64,000 bases of DNA from Streptomyces violaceorubidus (GTDB lineage Bacteria > Actinomycetota > Actinomycetes > Streptomycetales > Streptomycetaceae): positions 1-64,000 of the forward strand of contig NZ_JODM01000027.1 in NCBI RefSeq assembly GCF_000717995.1, given 5' to 3'. A program made the translations under genes and the position numbers. A model generated the notes under the pieces. The model saw only the letters and a list, made by a program, of their open reading frames with translations. It was not told the origin of the DNA and did not search any database. This document shows positions 15,109 to 24,740 of the stretch, in pieces; position 1 is the first letter of the stretch, and each line of letters begins with the position of its first letter.

Positions 15109-18100
15109 GTGCGCTATCGCATCCTCGGCACCACACAGGCACTCCGCCCCGACGGCACGGCCGTCCCGCTCGGCGGGGCGCGGCTGCGTGCCCTGCTGAC
15201 CGTGCTCGCCCTCCGCACCGGCCGCGCCGTCCCCGCGGGACTGCTGGTGGAGGAGGTCTGGGACGGGGCCCCGCCCGCCGACGCCACGGGCGCCCTGCAA
15301 GCGCTGGTGGGGCGGCTGCGCCGGGCACTGGGCGCGGACTCGGTCGCCTCGGCCGACGGCGGTTACCGTCTTGCCGCCGCCCCCGACGACGTCGACCTGC
15401 ACCGCTTCGACCGGCTCGCCGGTGAGGGCACCCGCGCCCTCGCCGACGGCGACCCCGCCAAGGCGGCCGTCGTGCTCGACGACGCGCTCGCCCTGTGGCG
15501 CGGGCCCGTCCTCGCCGACCTGCCCGACCGCACCGCCGAGGCGGCCCGCTGGGAGACCCGGCACTTCGACGCCCTGCGCGCCCGCCACACCGCAGCCCTG
15601 GACCTCGGGCAGGCCGAGCAGGCCCTGCCCGAGCTGACCGCCCTGTGCGACGGCCACCCCCTGGACGAGCCCCTCCAGGCGCTGCGGCTGCGCGCCCTGC
15701 GCGACACCGGCCGCACCGCCGAGGCACTGGCCGCCTACGAGGCCGTACGCCGCCTCCTCGCCGACCGGCTCGGCACCGACCCGGGCCCGGAACTGCGGGC
15801 CCTGCACGCGGAGCTGCTCGGCCCCGGCCCGACCCGGAGCCGGACCCAGGGCTGGACGTCCGGGCCCGGCCCTGCGCTCGGGGAGGGGGCCGCACCCGGT
15901 CCGTCCTCGGGACCCGCGGCCCCGCCCGGTTCCGGTACGGGACCTGCTTCAGGGGGATGGCCCGTCTCCGGTCCGGCGCCGGGGACCCCCGCCGCGCCGC
16001 CCCTCGGCACGGCACCTGCCCCGGGCCCGGGGGCACCCGCCCCGGGCACCACGCACGCCCCCGCACCCGCCCCCGGTTCGCAGCCCGCCTCCGGCCCGCA
16101 GTCCGCCCCCGGCTCGCAGCCGGTCACCGCTCCCGAGGCGTCCACCCCCGGCACGGGCTCCGAGTCGGGTACGGGGTCGGCCTCACAGGCATGGCCCGCT
16201 GCTCCCGGCCCTACGCCCACCCCCGCCGGACCCCAACCGGCCACCCCTCCCCCGTACGGCACCCCTCCCGCGTACGGCACCGCGCCCGGGTCCGCGACGC
16301 CGCCGGGCGCCCACGCCGTGTCGCCGGGCCCCCATGCCGCGCCGTCGGACGCCGCAGCGGCGACGTCCGCGTCCGCCCCAGAGGGATCCGCTCCCGCGTA
16401 CGGCACCGCGCCCGGGTCCGCGACGCCGCCGGGCGCTCCGGAGGGATTCCGTCCCCGCGGCAACCTGCGCGCCCGGCTCACCTCCTTCGTCGGCCGGGAC
16501 GGTGACGTGGAGACACTCCGCGCCGACCTGGCGACCACCCGCCTCGTCACCCTCCTCGGGCCCGGCGGCGCCGGGAAGACCCGGCTGTCGCAGGAGGCCG
16601 CCGAGGGGGTCGGGGACACGGCGCGGGACGGGGTGTGGCTGGCCGAGCTGGCCCCCGTCGACGACCCCGCCGACGTACCGGAGGCCGTCCTGACCGCCGT
16701 CGGCGCCCGCGAGACCGTGCTCTACCGTGCCGGAGCCGAGGAGATGCGGGCCGCCACCGGTGCCGACGGGCAGGCCGGCGCCGTCGAGCGGCTCGTCGAG
16801 CACTGCGGCCGGCGCCGCATGCTGATCGTCCTCGACAACTGCGAGCACGTCGTCGACGCCGCCGCCCGCCTCACCGAGGAACTCCTCGCCCGCTGCCCCC
16901 ACCTGACGGTCCTCGCCACCAGCCGCGAACCCCTCGGCGTACCGGGGGAGTCGCTGCGCCCCGTGGAGCCGCTGCCCGAACCCGCCGCGCTGCGGCTGCT
17001 CGCCGACCGGGGCGCCGCCGCCCGGCCAGGTTTCCGCGTCGACGCCGACGAGGAGACCGCCGCCGCCTGCGCCGAGATCTGCCGCCGCCTCGACGGCCTG
17101 CCGCTGGCCATCGAACTGGCGGCCGCCCGGCTCCGGATGCTCACCCCGCGCCAGATCGCCGACCGGCTCGACGACCGCTTCCGCCTGCTCACCTCGGGCA
17201 GCCGCACCGTCCTGCCCCGCCAGCAGACGCTGCGCGCGGTCGTCGACTGGTCCTGGGACCTGCTCGACGCCGACGAACGCGAGGTGCTGGGGCGGCTGTC
17301 GGTCTTCGCGGGCGGCTGCGACCTGGCCGCCGCCGAGGCCGTGTGCGGGCCCGCCGCGCTGGACGCCCTCGGCTCCCTCGTCGACAAGTCCCTCGTCGTG
17401 GCCGCGCCCGTGACGGACCGCCTGTCCGGCGACGGGATGCGCTACCGGCTCCTGGAGACCGTCGCCGAATACGCCGGCGAGCGCCTCGACGAGTCCGGCG
17501 GACGCGCCGCCGCGGCCCGCGCCCACCTGACGTACTACCGCGAACTCGCCCGCACCACGGACCCGTTGCTCCGCGGCGCGCGGCAGCTCGCCGCCGTCGA
17601 GCGGCTGGAGCGCGAGTACGAGAACCTGCGCACCGCCCTGCGCCACGCCATAGCCGAGCGCGACGAGCAGGAGGCCCTGTGCCTGTCGCTGTCGCTGGTC
17701 TGGTACTGGCAGATGCGCGACCTGCGGGTCGAGGCCCGGAACTGGTTCGCCGAGGTGATGGCGCTCGGCCCCGACCCCTTCGCCGAACCGGTCAGCCCCG
17801 TCCGGCCGGTGTGGGAGCGGTGCACCTCCGCCCCGCCCCCGATGACCGGCGAGGTCCTCGCCGAGGCCCGGCGCGGGGTGCACCTGGCCCATCTGGCCTG
17901 CATGGACACCGAGCTGGACGCGTGGCAGAACCCGGCGGCCCAGCGCAAGCTGCGCGTCATCGCGCAGGCGTACGAGCCGGGCATGCCGCAGACCTGTTCC
18001 AGCCCCGGCCTGCTCTGGTTCTACGCCGTGATGCTCACCGGTGACATGGACCGGCTGCGCGAGATCATGGACGCCACCGTGCGCACCTGCCGCGAGACCC

Positions 18101-18987
18101 CGGGCTACGAGTGGGAGCTGGCCGGCGGACTGCAGATGCGCGCCAACATGCTCGCCAACCGCACCGCCTGGGCGGGCGACGCGGCCCGCGACGCCGACGA
18201 GTCGTTGGAGATCTACAGCCGCCTCGGCGACGCCTGGGGCATGGCCGAGGCACTCTCCGGGCGGGCCGAGGCCCGCGAGCGCATCGGCGAGTACGGGCTC
18301 GCCGCCGCCGACTACCGGGCCGCCGCGCAGCACGCCGAGCGGCTCGGCGCCCGCGCCCAGGTGGACATCCTCGACGCCCGCCTCGGCAGCGTGCTGCTGG
18401 AGGCGGGCGACACGGAGCGGGGCGAGCGCGTGCTGCGCGAGGTGCTCGACCGTACGGCGGGCACGGGCCACAACGGCGCGATGCCCGCCGCCCGGCTGTT
18501 CCTTGCCGGGCACCTGGGCATGACCGGCCGCAGGGCGGAGGCCGGCGAGCAGCTGCGGCTGCTGCGCGAGGAGTTCTCCATCGCCCACTTCGTGGTCTTC
18601 GACGCCTTCATCCTCGCCGCCGAGGCGTGGCTGGCCACGCTGGAGGACCGGCACGAGGAGTGTCTGAGCCGGATCCGCGAGTCGCTGGAGAAGGCCGAGG
18701 ACCCGCTGTCCGCGGCCATCGCCCCGCACATGCGCTCCGCGTACCTGACCATCGCCGCGATGGCCCTGGCCCGTCTGGACGGCGGGCACCGGGCCGCGGA
18801 CGGCGCCCGGTGCCTCGGCGCCGCCGAGGCGATGCTGCCGCCGGGGCACGTGTCGACGGGCATGGAGCGGGACGCGCGCGGGCGGGCCGTCGAGCGGGTC
18901 CGCGAGGCGCTCGGCACCGAGGCCTACGACACGGCGTACGCCGAGGGCGGCCGGCTCTCCCCTCAGGAGGCCGTCGCCCTCGTGTAG
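15109..18987 (+). CDS. AfsR-like SARP/NB-ARC transcriptional regulator
   Basis: A 1,292-residue regulator. It has a winged-helix OmpR-type DNA-binding domain (about 1-90), a bacterial transcriptional activator (BTAD) domain to about 240, then an unusually long Pro/Ala/Gly-rich linker (about 245-443). An NB-ARC-type ATPase follows, with P-loop GPGGAGKT near 484-491 and Walker B LIVLDNCEH near 570, then ARLRMLTPRQIADRL and a TPR-like helical C-terminal half. GTG 15109 is chosen because VRYRILGT is the normal SARP start; GTG 15073 is possible. Members activate antibiotic or development genes. An ABC exporter is encoded convergently next to it. The linker contains a duplicated 46-bp block. Confidence 0.9.
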   Translation: MRYRILGTTQALRPDGTAVPLGGARLRALLTVLALRTGRAVPAGLLVEEVWDGAPPADATGALQALVGRLRRALGADSVASADGGYRLAAAPDDVDLHRFDRLAGEGTRALADGDPAKAAVVLDDALALWRGPVLADLPDRTAEAARWETRHFDALRARHTAALDLGQAEQALPELTALCDGHPLDEPLQALRLRALRDTGRTAEALAAYEAVRRLLADRLGTDPGPELRALHAELLGPGPTRSRTQGWTSGPGPALGEGAAPGPSSGPAAPPGSGTGPASGGWPVSGPAPGTPAAPPLGTAPAPGPGAPAPGTTHAPAPAPGSQPASGPQSAPGSQPVTAPEASTPGTGSESGTGSASQAWPAAPGPTPTPAGPQPATPPPYGTPPAYGTAPGSATPPGAHAVSPGPHAAPSDAAAATSASAPEGSAPAYGTAPGSATPPGAPEGFRPRGNLRARLTSFVGRDGDVETLRADLATTRLVTLLGPGGAGKTRLSQEAAEGVGDTARDGVWLAELAPVDDPADVPEAVLTAVGARETVLYRAGAEEMRAATGADGQAGAVERLVEHCGRRRMLIVLDNCEHVVDAAARLTEELLARCPHLTVLATSREPLGVPGESLRPVEPLPEPAALRLLADRGAAARPGFRVDADEETAAACAEICRRLDGLPLAIELAAARLRMLTPRQIADRLDDRFRLLTSGSRTVLPRQQTLRAVVDWSWDLLDADEREVLGRLSVFAGGCDLAAAEAVCGPAALDALGSLVDKSLVVAAPVTDRLSGDGMRYRLLETVAEYAGERLDESGGRAAAARAHLTYYRELARTTDPLLRGARQLAAVERLEREYENLRTALRHAIAERDEQEALCLSLSLVWYWQMRDLRVEARNWFAEVMALGPDPFAEPVSPVRPVWERCTSAPPPMTGEVLAEARRGVHLAHLACMDTELDAWQNPAAQRKLRVIAQAYEPGMPQTCSSPGLLWFYAVMLTGDMDRLREIMDATVRTCRETPGYEWELAGGLQMRANMLANRTAWAGDAARDADESLEIYSRLGDAWGMAEALSGRAEARERIGEYGLAAADYRAAAQHAERLGARAQVDILDARLGSVLLEAGDTERGERVLREVLDRTAGTGHNGAMPAARLFLAGHLGMTGRRAEAGEQLRLLREEFSIAHFVVFDAFILAAEAWLATLEDRHEECLSRIRESLEKAEDPLSAAIAPHMRSAYLTIAAMALARLDGGHRAADGARCLGAAEAMLPPGHVSTGMERDARGRAVERVREALGTEAYDTAYAEGGRLSPQEAVALV
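16265..16436 (+). repeat. In-frame 46-bp direct repeat in the SARP linker
   Basis: The 46 bases at 16265-16310 recur identically at 16391-16436, 126 bases (42 codons) apart. Both copies encode PAYGTAPGSATPPGA within the disordered linker. An exact repeat in a fast-evolving linker suggests recent duplication or slippage. Confidence 0.9.
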
Positions 18988-18999
18988 TGCGTACGCGGT

Positions 19000-19824
19000 T
19001 CAGCTCTTCGTGCGGAACTTGTGGATGGCCACCGGTGCCATCACCGCGGTGATCGCCGCCGACCAGCCGAGCGTGATCCACAGGTCGTGCGCGACCGGGC
19101 CGCCCACCATCAGCCCGCGCGCCGCGTCGGCGAGCGTGGACAGCGGGTTGTAGTCGGTGAAGGACTGGAGCCAGCCCGGCATCGACTGCGTCGGCGCGAA
19201 GATCGAGGAGCCGAACTGGAGCGGGAACAGCACCATGAAGCCCATCGCCTGCACGGACTGCGCGTTCTTCAGGACCACGCCCAGGGTGAGGAACACCCAC
19301 ATGATCGACGAGGCGAAGACCGCGGACAGCCCCACCGCCGCGAACAGCCCGGCCCAGTGGTCGATGTCGAAGCCGACCAGCACGGCGACGATCATCAGCA
19401 CCGTGGTGGCGAACAGCATCCGGGTCATCTCGACCGCGATCTTCGCGAAGAGCACCGAGCCGCGGCCGATGGGCAGCGACCGGAAGCGGTCCATGACACC
19501 GGAGTTGAAGTCCTGGCTGAAGCCGGTGCCGACGCCCTGGGACAGCGTCATGCTCATCATGGCGATCATGCCGGGGATCACGTACTGCACGTAGCCGTCC
19601 TGCCCGCCGCCCAGGGCCTGGCCGATCGACCCGCCGAAGACGTACACGAACAGCAGGGTGAAGACGATCGGCATCAGCAGGGCGTCGAACATCGACTCCG
19701 GGTCCTGCCGGATCCACAGCAGGTTGCGGCGCACCAGGGCGCCGGTGTGCCGCACGTGCGCGCGCAGCGAGATGCGCGCGTCGGGGGCGAGGGCGGCAGG
19801 AGCGGGGGCGGTGGTGGCGCTCAT
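19000..19824 (-). CDS. ABC-2 type drug exporter permease (DrrB-like)
   Basis: A 274-residue membrane protein with six hydrophobic segments and the ABC-2 signature region (YVQYVIPGMIAMMSMTLSQG, then NSGVMDRFRSLPIGRGSVL). It pairs with the ATPase gene upstream through an ATGA overlap at 19821-19824. Together they would form a DrrAB-type exporter, commonly for antibiotics or lipids. It ends 12 bases from the convergent SARP regulator. Confidence 0.9.
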   Translation of the reverse strand: MSATTAPAPAALAPDARISLRAHVRHTGALVRRNLLWIRQDPESMFDALLMPIVFTLLFVYVFGGSIGQALGGGQDGYVQYVIPGMIAMMSMTLSQGVGTGFSQDFNSGVMDRFRSLPIGRGSVLFAKIAVEMTRMLFATTVLMIVAVLVGFDIDHWAGLFAAVGLSAVFASSIMWVFLTLGVVLKNAQSVQAMGFMVLFPLQFGSSIFAPTQSMPGWLQSFTDYNPLSTLADAARGLMVGGPVAHDLWITLGWSAAITAVMAPVAIHKFRTKS

Positions 19825-20852
19825 ACGGCGACCTCCTGGCGGGTGTCGTCGGGGGCGGGGGCGGGGTCCTGCGGGGCACTGGCGCGGTGGCCGGTGAGGG
19901 ACAGGAAGACCTCGTCCAGGCTGGGGAGTTCGGTGGTGACGTCGGAGACGGTGATGCCGCGCGCGGTGACCGCGCCGACCACGGCCGTCAGCTGCTCGTC
20001 ACTGAGGATCGGCACCAGTACGGCACCGCGCTCGGTGTCCACGGTGGAGCTGGCGAGCCCGGTGATGCCCAGCTCGTCCAGGTGGGCGGCGAGCGGACGC
20101 AGCTGCAAGGGGTCGGCCGGGCGGACCCGCAGGGTGCGGCCGCCGACCTTGGCCTTCAGCTCCTCGATGCCGCCCTTCGCGATGACCTTGCCGCGGTCCA
20201 CGACGGTCAGCTCGGAGGCGAGCTGCTCGGCCTCCTCCATGTACTGCGTGGTGAGCAGCACGGTGACGCCGTCCCCGACCATGCGCCTGACCTCGTCCCA
20301 CACCTCGTTGCGGGTGCGCGGGTCGAGGCCGGTGGTGGGCTCGTCCAGGAACAGCACGGCCGGGTGCCCGATCATGGAGGCGGCCAGGTCGAGGCGGCGC
20401 CGCATGCCACCGGAGTAGGTGGACGCGGGCCGCCTGCCCGCCTCGGTCAGCGAGAACCGCTCCAGCAGTTCGTCGGCGCGGGTGCGGGCGTCCCGGCGGG
20501 ACAGGTCGAGCAGCCGGCCGATCATGTAGAGGTTCTCCCAGCCGGGGAGCTTCTCGTCCACGGACGCGTACTGCCCGGTCAGCCCGATGACCCGGCGCAG
20601 CTGCCGCGGCTGCCGCACGACGTCGTACCCGGCGACGCGCGCCTGGCCGGAGTCGGGGGTGATGAGGGTGGACAGGATGCGTACGAGGGTGGTCTTGCCG
20701 GCGCCGTTCGGCCCGAGCACGCCCATCACGGTGCCCTCGCGCACGTCCAGGTCGACGCCGTCCAGCGCCTTGGTCTCGCCGTAGTGCTTGACCAGCCCCC
20801 GCACGGCGACCGCGCTGTCCGCGGTCCGGGGGATGTCGTCGATTCGCTTCAT
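19821..20852 (-). CDS. ABC exporter ATP-binding protein (DrrA-like)
   Basis: A 343-residue ATPase. The Walker A motif is GPNGAGKTT, the signature YSGGMRRRLDLA and Walker B VLFLDEPTTGLDP. A C-terminal DUF4162-type domain of about 85 residues is typical of DrrA. ATG 20852 gives MKRIDDIPRTADSAVAVRGL, the usual start; an upstream in-frame ATG would add a repetitive Gly-rich segment and is rejected. It is translationally coupled to the permease. Confidence 0.92.
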   Translation of the reverse strand: MKRIDDIPRTADSAVAVRGLVKHYGETKALDGVDLDVREGTVMGVLGPNGAGKTTLVRILSTLITPDSGQARVAGYDVVRQPRQLRRVIGLTGQYASVDEKLPGWENLYMIGRLLDLSRRDARTRADELLERFSLTEAGRRPASTYSGGMRRRLDLAASMIGHPAVLFLDEPTTGLDPRTRNEVWDEVRRMVGDGVTVLLTTQYMEEAEQLASELTVVDRGKVIAKGGIEELKAKVGGRTLRVRPADPLQLRPLAAHLDELGITGLASSTVDTERGAVLVPILSDEQLTAVVGAVTARGITVSDVTTELPSLDEVFLSLTGHRASAPQDPAPAPDDTRQEVAV

Positions 20853-20964
20853 GTCCCAGACGATGGCAGGCCCCACCGACAAACCGCCGACATCCCACCG
20901 ACAGCCGCCCGGCCCCGCCGACAGCCCGCCGACACTCCGCCGGCATCCCGCCCGGGAAACCACG

Positions 20965-20998
20965 CGGCCCCGCCGACGGGGGAAGATCGGCGGGGCCG
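20965..20998 (-). terminator. Perfect 12-bp hairpin after panB
   Basis: CGGCCCCGCCGA at 20965-20976 is exactly complementary to TCGGCGGGGCCG at 20987-20998, with a 10-base loop. It lies 23 bases past the panB stop and about 110 bases upstream of the ABC ATPase gene on the same strand, separating the two units. Confidence 0.8.
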
Positions 20999-21020
20999 GC
21001 GGTCGTACCGCGGTGGTCTG

Positions 21021-21896
21021 CTAGTGGACGGAGTGCTCGTCCTGCGGGAACGTTCCGCCGACGACGTCCTCGGCGTACGCCTTCGCCGCGTCGCCCATGA
21101 CCTTGCGCAGGTCGGCGTACTGCTTGACGAACTTCGGCACCCGGCCGCCGGTCAGCCCGAGCATGTCGGTCCACACCAGCACCTGGGCGTCCGTGTCCGG
21201 GCCCGCCCCGATCCCGACCGTCGGGATGTGCAGGGTCCGCGTCACCTCGGCGGCCAGCTCGGCCGGCACCAACTCCAGGACGACCGCGAAGGCGCCCGCG
21301 TCCTGCACCGCCTTGGCGTCGCGCAGCAGCTGCTGGGCCGCCTCCTCGCCGCGGCCCTGCACCCGGTAGCCCATGGAGTTGACGGACTGCGGGGTGAGGC
21401 CGATGTGCGCCATCACCGGGATGCCGGACTCCACCAGCAGCTCGATCTGCCGGTGCGAGCGCTCGCCGCCCTCCAGCTTGACCGCCCCGACCCCGGCCTC
21501 CTTGACCAGCCGGGTCGCCGAGCGCAGCGCCTGCACCGGCCCCTCCTGGTAGGAGCCGAAGGGCAGGTCGCCCACGATCAGGGCGCGGCCGGTGCCCCGG
21601 ACGACCGCGGCCGAGAGCATCGTCATCTCGTCCAGGGTGACGGGCACGGTGGTCTCGTAGCCGAGGTGGCAGTTGCCCGCGGAGTCGCCGACGAGCATCA
21701 CCGGGATGCCGGACTCGTCGAAGACGGACGCGGTCATCGCGTCGTACGCGGTGAGCATGGGCCACTTCTCGCCGCGCTCCTTGGCGGCGGTGATGTCCCG
21801 GACGGTGATACGGCGGTTGATCTTGCCCCCGTACAGCGCCCTGCTCCCGTCGGCGGGGGTGCGCTGCGGCGTCTGGGCAGCCGAAAGCTGCGTCAT
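21021..21896 (-). CDS. panB: Ketopantoate hydroxymethyltransferase
   Basis: A 291-residue PanB, which makes ketopantoate from 2-oxoisovalerate and 5,10-methylene-THF in pantothenate/CoA synthesis. Family features are MLTAYDAMTASVFDESGI, the metal-binding GDSAGN (Asp) segment, VKLEGGE, and PVMAHIGLTPQ. An extension of about 22 residues precedes the barrel. A good AAGGAG precedes the ATG. The gene stands alone with its own terminator. Confidence 0.95.
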   Translation of the reverse strand: MTQLSAAQTPQRTPADGSRALYGGKINRRITVRDITAAKERGEKWPMLTAYDAMTASVFDESGIPVMLVGDSAGNCHLGYETTVPVTLDEMTMLSAAVVRGTGRALIVGDLPFGSYQEGPVQALRSATRLVKEAGVGAVKLEGGERSHRQIELLVESGIPVMAHIGLTPQSVNSMGYRVQGRGEEAAQQLLRDAKAVQDAGAFAVVLELVPAELAAEVTRTLHIPTVGIGAGPDTDAQVLVWTDMLGLTGGRVPKFVKQYADLRKVMGDAAKAYAEDVVGGTFPQDEHSVH

Positions 21897-22247
21897 GGCA
21901 ACGGCTCCTTCATGTCATCTCGAGGCGCCCTGACGGCGTCCCCGGATCCCCTCCATGGTGGCACCTGTGGCGGCCCGACGGCTAGGGGACCCCCGTCACG
22001 GTCCCCGGCACCGGCCCCGGCACGCCCGGCACGGTCCCCGGCAGGGGGCGGTGCACCACTCCGGGGCACATGTGCCCGTTCTGTCACAGAGTCGTCCGTC
22101 CCGGCCCGGTGCGGAACTCCGCGGGACGGCCCGTACGTCCTCGTGCCCGTACGGCCGTCGAGGGACGGCGGGATCGGAACCGATCATCCCCTATGGTGCT
22201 GAGTCACAGGGGGCGACGGTGTGCACGGCAGGCAGTGAGGCGACGGT
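21897..22247. other. 351-base intergenic region between panB and the nuclease-like gene
   Basis: This is the divergent promoter region. No gene is supported. CACGGTCCCCGGCA occurs at 21997-22010 and again at 22030-22043. I cannot identify a clear operator or promoter pair. Confidence 0.4.
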
Positions 22248-23300
22248 ATGGCGCAGCAGGCGTACATGACGGAGACGGACGAGGGCGGCTCGGATCCCGA
22301 GGGCCGCGAGAACCGGATTCGGCGCCTGTTCGCCCGTGCGGTCGGCGGCTGGCGCGGCGACCGGCGGATCTGGCGCCGGGGCCTGATCACGGCCCTGGTC
22401 GCGCTGCTCCTGGCGGCGGTCATGGCGGCCCACTCGCACATCCCGAACGCCATCGGCAACCTCGGCAGCCTCACCGAGACCTTCCTGCCGTGGTTCGGCC
22501 TGCTGATCCCGGTCCTGCTGCTGATCGCCCTGGTCCGCAAGTCGGCGACGGCGCTGATCGCGCTGGTGGTGCCGGTGAGCGTGTGGCTCAGCACCTTCGG
22601 CGGCCTGCTCTTCGACAAGACCGGCTCCGGCGGCGACCTCACGGTGGCCACGCACAACGTCAACGCCGACAACCCCGACCCGGCGGGCACCGCCCGCGCG
22701 GTGGCCGCCGCCGGCGCGGACGTGATGGCCCTGGAGGAGCTGAAGGCGTCCGCCGTCCCGACGTACGAGAAGGCGCTGGCGGCGAAGTACCCGCACCACG
22801 CGGTCGTGGGCACCGTCGGGCTGTGGAGCAAGTACCCGGTCGGCGACGTGCGGCCGGTCGACATCAAGCTGGGCTGGAAGCGCGCGATGCGCGCCACCGT
22901 CGCCACCCCGTCCGGACCGGTCGCCGTGTTCGTCGCCCACCTGCCCTCCGTACGGGTGAAGCTGGAGGCCGGATTCACCGCCCGGCAGCGGGACAAGAGC
23001 GCCGACGCCCTCGGCGAGGCCATCTCCGACGAGAAGCTGCCCCGCAAGATCCTGCTGGGCGATCTCAACGGCACCGTGAACGACCGCTCGCTCACCGCGA
23101 TCACCTCCCAGCTGCGCTCCCCGCAGGGCGCCGTGGGCGACGGTTTCGGCTTCAGCTGGCCGGCGTCCTTCCCGATGGCCCGCATCGACCAGATCCTGGT
23201 CACCGGCGTGGAACCCACGACCAGCTGGACCCTCCCGGCGACCGGCAGCGACCATCTGCCGATCGCCGCGCGTGTGAAGGTCGACACAACGGCTTCCTAG
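22248..23300 (+). CDS. Membrane-anchored endonuclease/exonuclease/phosphatase-family protein
   Basis: A 350-residue protein. About 45 charged N-terminal residues are followed by three hydrophobic segments (about 45-120) and a C-terminal EEP domain. The domain shows VATHNVNADN, then MALEELKAS (metal-binding Glu), VAHLPSV, LLGDLNGT (catalytic Asp/Asn) and the terminal TGSDHLPIAARV (Asp-His). The EEP domain would face outward. The substrate may be extracellular DNA or a phosphoester; it cannot be told from sequence. Confidence 0.85.
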   Translation: MAQQAYMTETDEGGSDPEGRENRIRRLFARAVGGWRGDRRIWRRGLITALVALLLAAVMAAHSHIPNAIGNLGSLTETFLPWFGLLIPVLLLIALVRKSATALIALVVPVSVWLSTFGGLLFDKTGSGGDLTVATHNVNADNPDPAGTARAVAAAGADVMALEELKASAVPTYEKALAAKYPHHAVVGTVGLWSKYPVGDVRPVDIKLGWKRAMRATVATPSGPVAVFVAHLPSVRVKLEAGFTARQRDKSADALGEAISDEKLPRKILLGDLNGTVNDRSLTAITSQLRSPQGAVGDGFGFSWPASFPMARIDQILVTGVEPTTSWTLPATGSDHLPIAARVKVDTTAS

Positions 23301-23334
23301 AATTCGCCTGCGGAATACCCGCCCTGAGAGTCTT

Positions 23335-23351
23335 TGTTCCGTACGGGAACA
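23335..23351 (+). promoter_or_regulatory. Candidate operator upstream of the MFS exporter gene
   Basis: TGTTCC and GGAACA form an inverted repeat around GTACG. It lies 69 bases before the ATG of the MFS gene and partly overlaps a plausible promoter region. The size fits a TetR- or MarR-type repressor, but no regulator gene is adjacent. Confidence 0.45.
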
Positions 23352-23419
23352 TACAGTCGTCCCCGACCGGCCCCCCGGCCTCCCGTACGCGACCCCGCTC
23401 TCGAAAGGCGAGATCCCTC

Positions 23420-24661
23420 ATGCCCCTGGCCCTGCTCGCCCTAGCCGTGGGCGCCTTCGGCATCGGTACCACCGAGTTCGTGATGATGGGCCTGCTGCCC
23501 GACGTCGCGGACGACCTGGACATCTCGATCCCCACCGCCGGCCACCTCGTCTCCGCCTACGCGCTCGGCGTCGTCGTCGGCGCCCCGCTGCTTGCCGCGG
23601 CGACGACCCGGATGTCCCGCCGCGCCGTCCTGATCGCCCTCATGGCGCTGTTCGTGGTGGGCAACGCGCTGTCGGCCGCCGCTCCCGGCGAGATCTCCCT
23701 GCTCGCCGCCCGCTTCGTCAGCGGCCTGCCGCACGGTGCCTTCTTCGGCGTCGGCGCGGTCGTCGCCACCGGCATGGTGGCGCCGGAACGCAAGGCCCGC
23801 TCCGTCTCCCTGATGTTCCTCGGCCTCACCGTCGCCAACATCGTCGGCGTCCCGGCCGCCACCGCCATGGGCCAGCAGCTCGGCTGGCGGGCCACCTTCC
23901 TCGGCGTGAGCGCGATCGGCGTGGCGGCGATAGCGGCGCTGGCCCTCCTGATCCCGCGCGACAGCGCTCCCGCCCCCACCGCGGGCCTGCGCGGCGAACT
24001 GGCCGCCCTGCGGTCCCTGCCCGTCTGGCTGGCGCTGGGCACGACGGTCGCGGGCTTCGGCGCGCTCTTCGCGGCGTACAGCTACATCACGCCGATGCTC
24101 ACCGACGCCGCCGGGTTCGCCGAGACCAGCGTGACGCTGCTGCTGGCCCTGTTCGGCGTCGGCGCCACCGCGGGCAACCTGCTGGGCGGACGCCTGGCCG
24201 ACCACTCCCTGCGCGGCACCCTCTTCGGCGGCCTCGCCTCCCTGGTCGTCGTACTGGCGCTGGTCCCCCTGCTGATGCGTACGCCGGTCACGGCGGCGGC
24301 TTCGGTGGCCCTGCTCGGCATGGCCGCCTTCGTCACCGGCTCGCCCCTGCAGCTCATGGTCATGGAGAAGGCCGCCGCGGCACCCTCGCTGGCCTCCTCC
24401 GCCAACCAGGCCGCCTTCAACCTCGCCAACGCGGGCGGCGCCTGGATCGGCGGCCTCGCCCTGGCCGCCGGGTTCGGGGTCACCTCCCCGGCGACGGCGG
24501 GCGCGGCCCTGGCGGTCCTCGGCCTCGCGGTCGCGGGGGCGGCGTGGGCGGTGGACCGACGGCGCGCGGCCCTCGTCCCGGCCCCCGGGCGCAGGCGCGT
24601 GGTCGCGGCACACGTGCCGGAGACCGGCAGGACCGCGTCCCACGCCGGAGTGACGGAGTGA
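23420..24661 (+). CDS. MFS drug exporter (DHA1 family)
   Basis: A 413-residue 12-helix transporter. The N terminus ALAVGAFGIGTTEFVMMGLLPDVA and the antiporter motif C (FLGLTVANIVGVPAATAMGQ) are typical of the DHA1 group that includes chloramphenicol (Cml/Cmx) and arabinose-type exporters. ATG 23420 is preceded by GAAAGGCGAG. The C terminus is a basic cytoplasmic tail. The substrate is not known. Confidence 0.88.
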   Translation: MPLALLALAVGAFGIGTTEFVMMGLLPDVADDLDISIPTAGHLVSAYALGVVVGAPLLAAATTRMSRRAVLIALMALFVVGNALSAAAPGEISLLAARFVSGLPHGAFFGVGAVVATGMVAPERKARSVSLMFLGLTVANIVGVPAATAMGQQLGWRATFLGVSAIGVAAIAALALLIPRDSAPAPTAGLRGELAALRSLPVWLALGTTVAGFGALFAAYSYITPMLTDAAGFAETSVTLLLALFGVGATAGNLLGGRLADHSLRGTLFGGLASLVVVLALVPLLMRTPVTAAASVALLGMAAFVTGSPLQLMVMEKAAAAPSLASSANQAAFNLANAGGAWIGGLALAAGFGVTSPATAGAALAVLGLAVAGAAWAVDRRRAALVPAPGRRRVVAAHVPETGRTASHAGVTE

Positions 24662-24740
24662 CCGTTTCCCGTCACGCAGCGTAGACGCCCCCTCTATCGT
24701 GTCGCGGGCGCGATACGGCGCGTACGACGGAGGGGTGCGG

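Noticed and set aside
20853..20963. Longer N terminus of the ABC ATPase
   Set aside because: The extra 37 residues are a Gly-rich repeat from CCGACA-type DNA repeats; ATG 20852 gives the normal protein.
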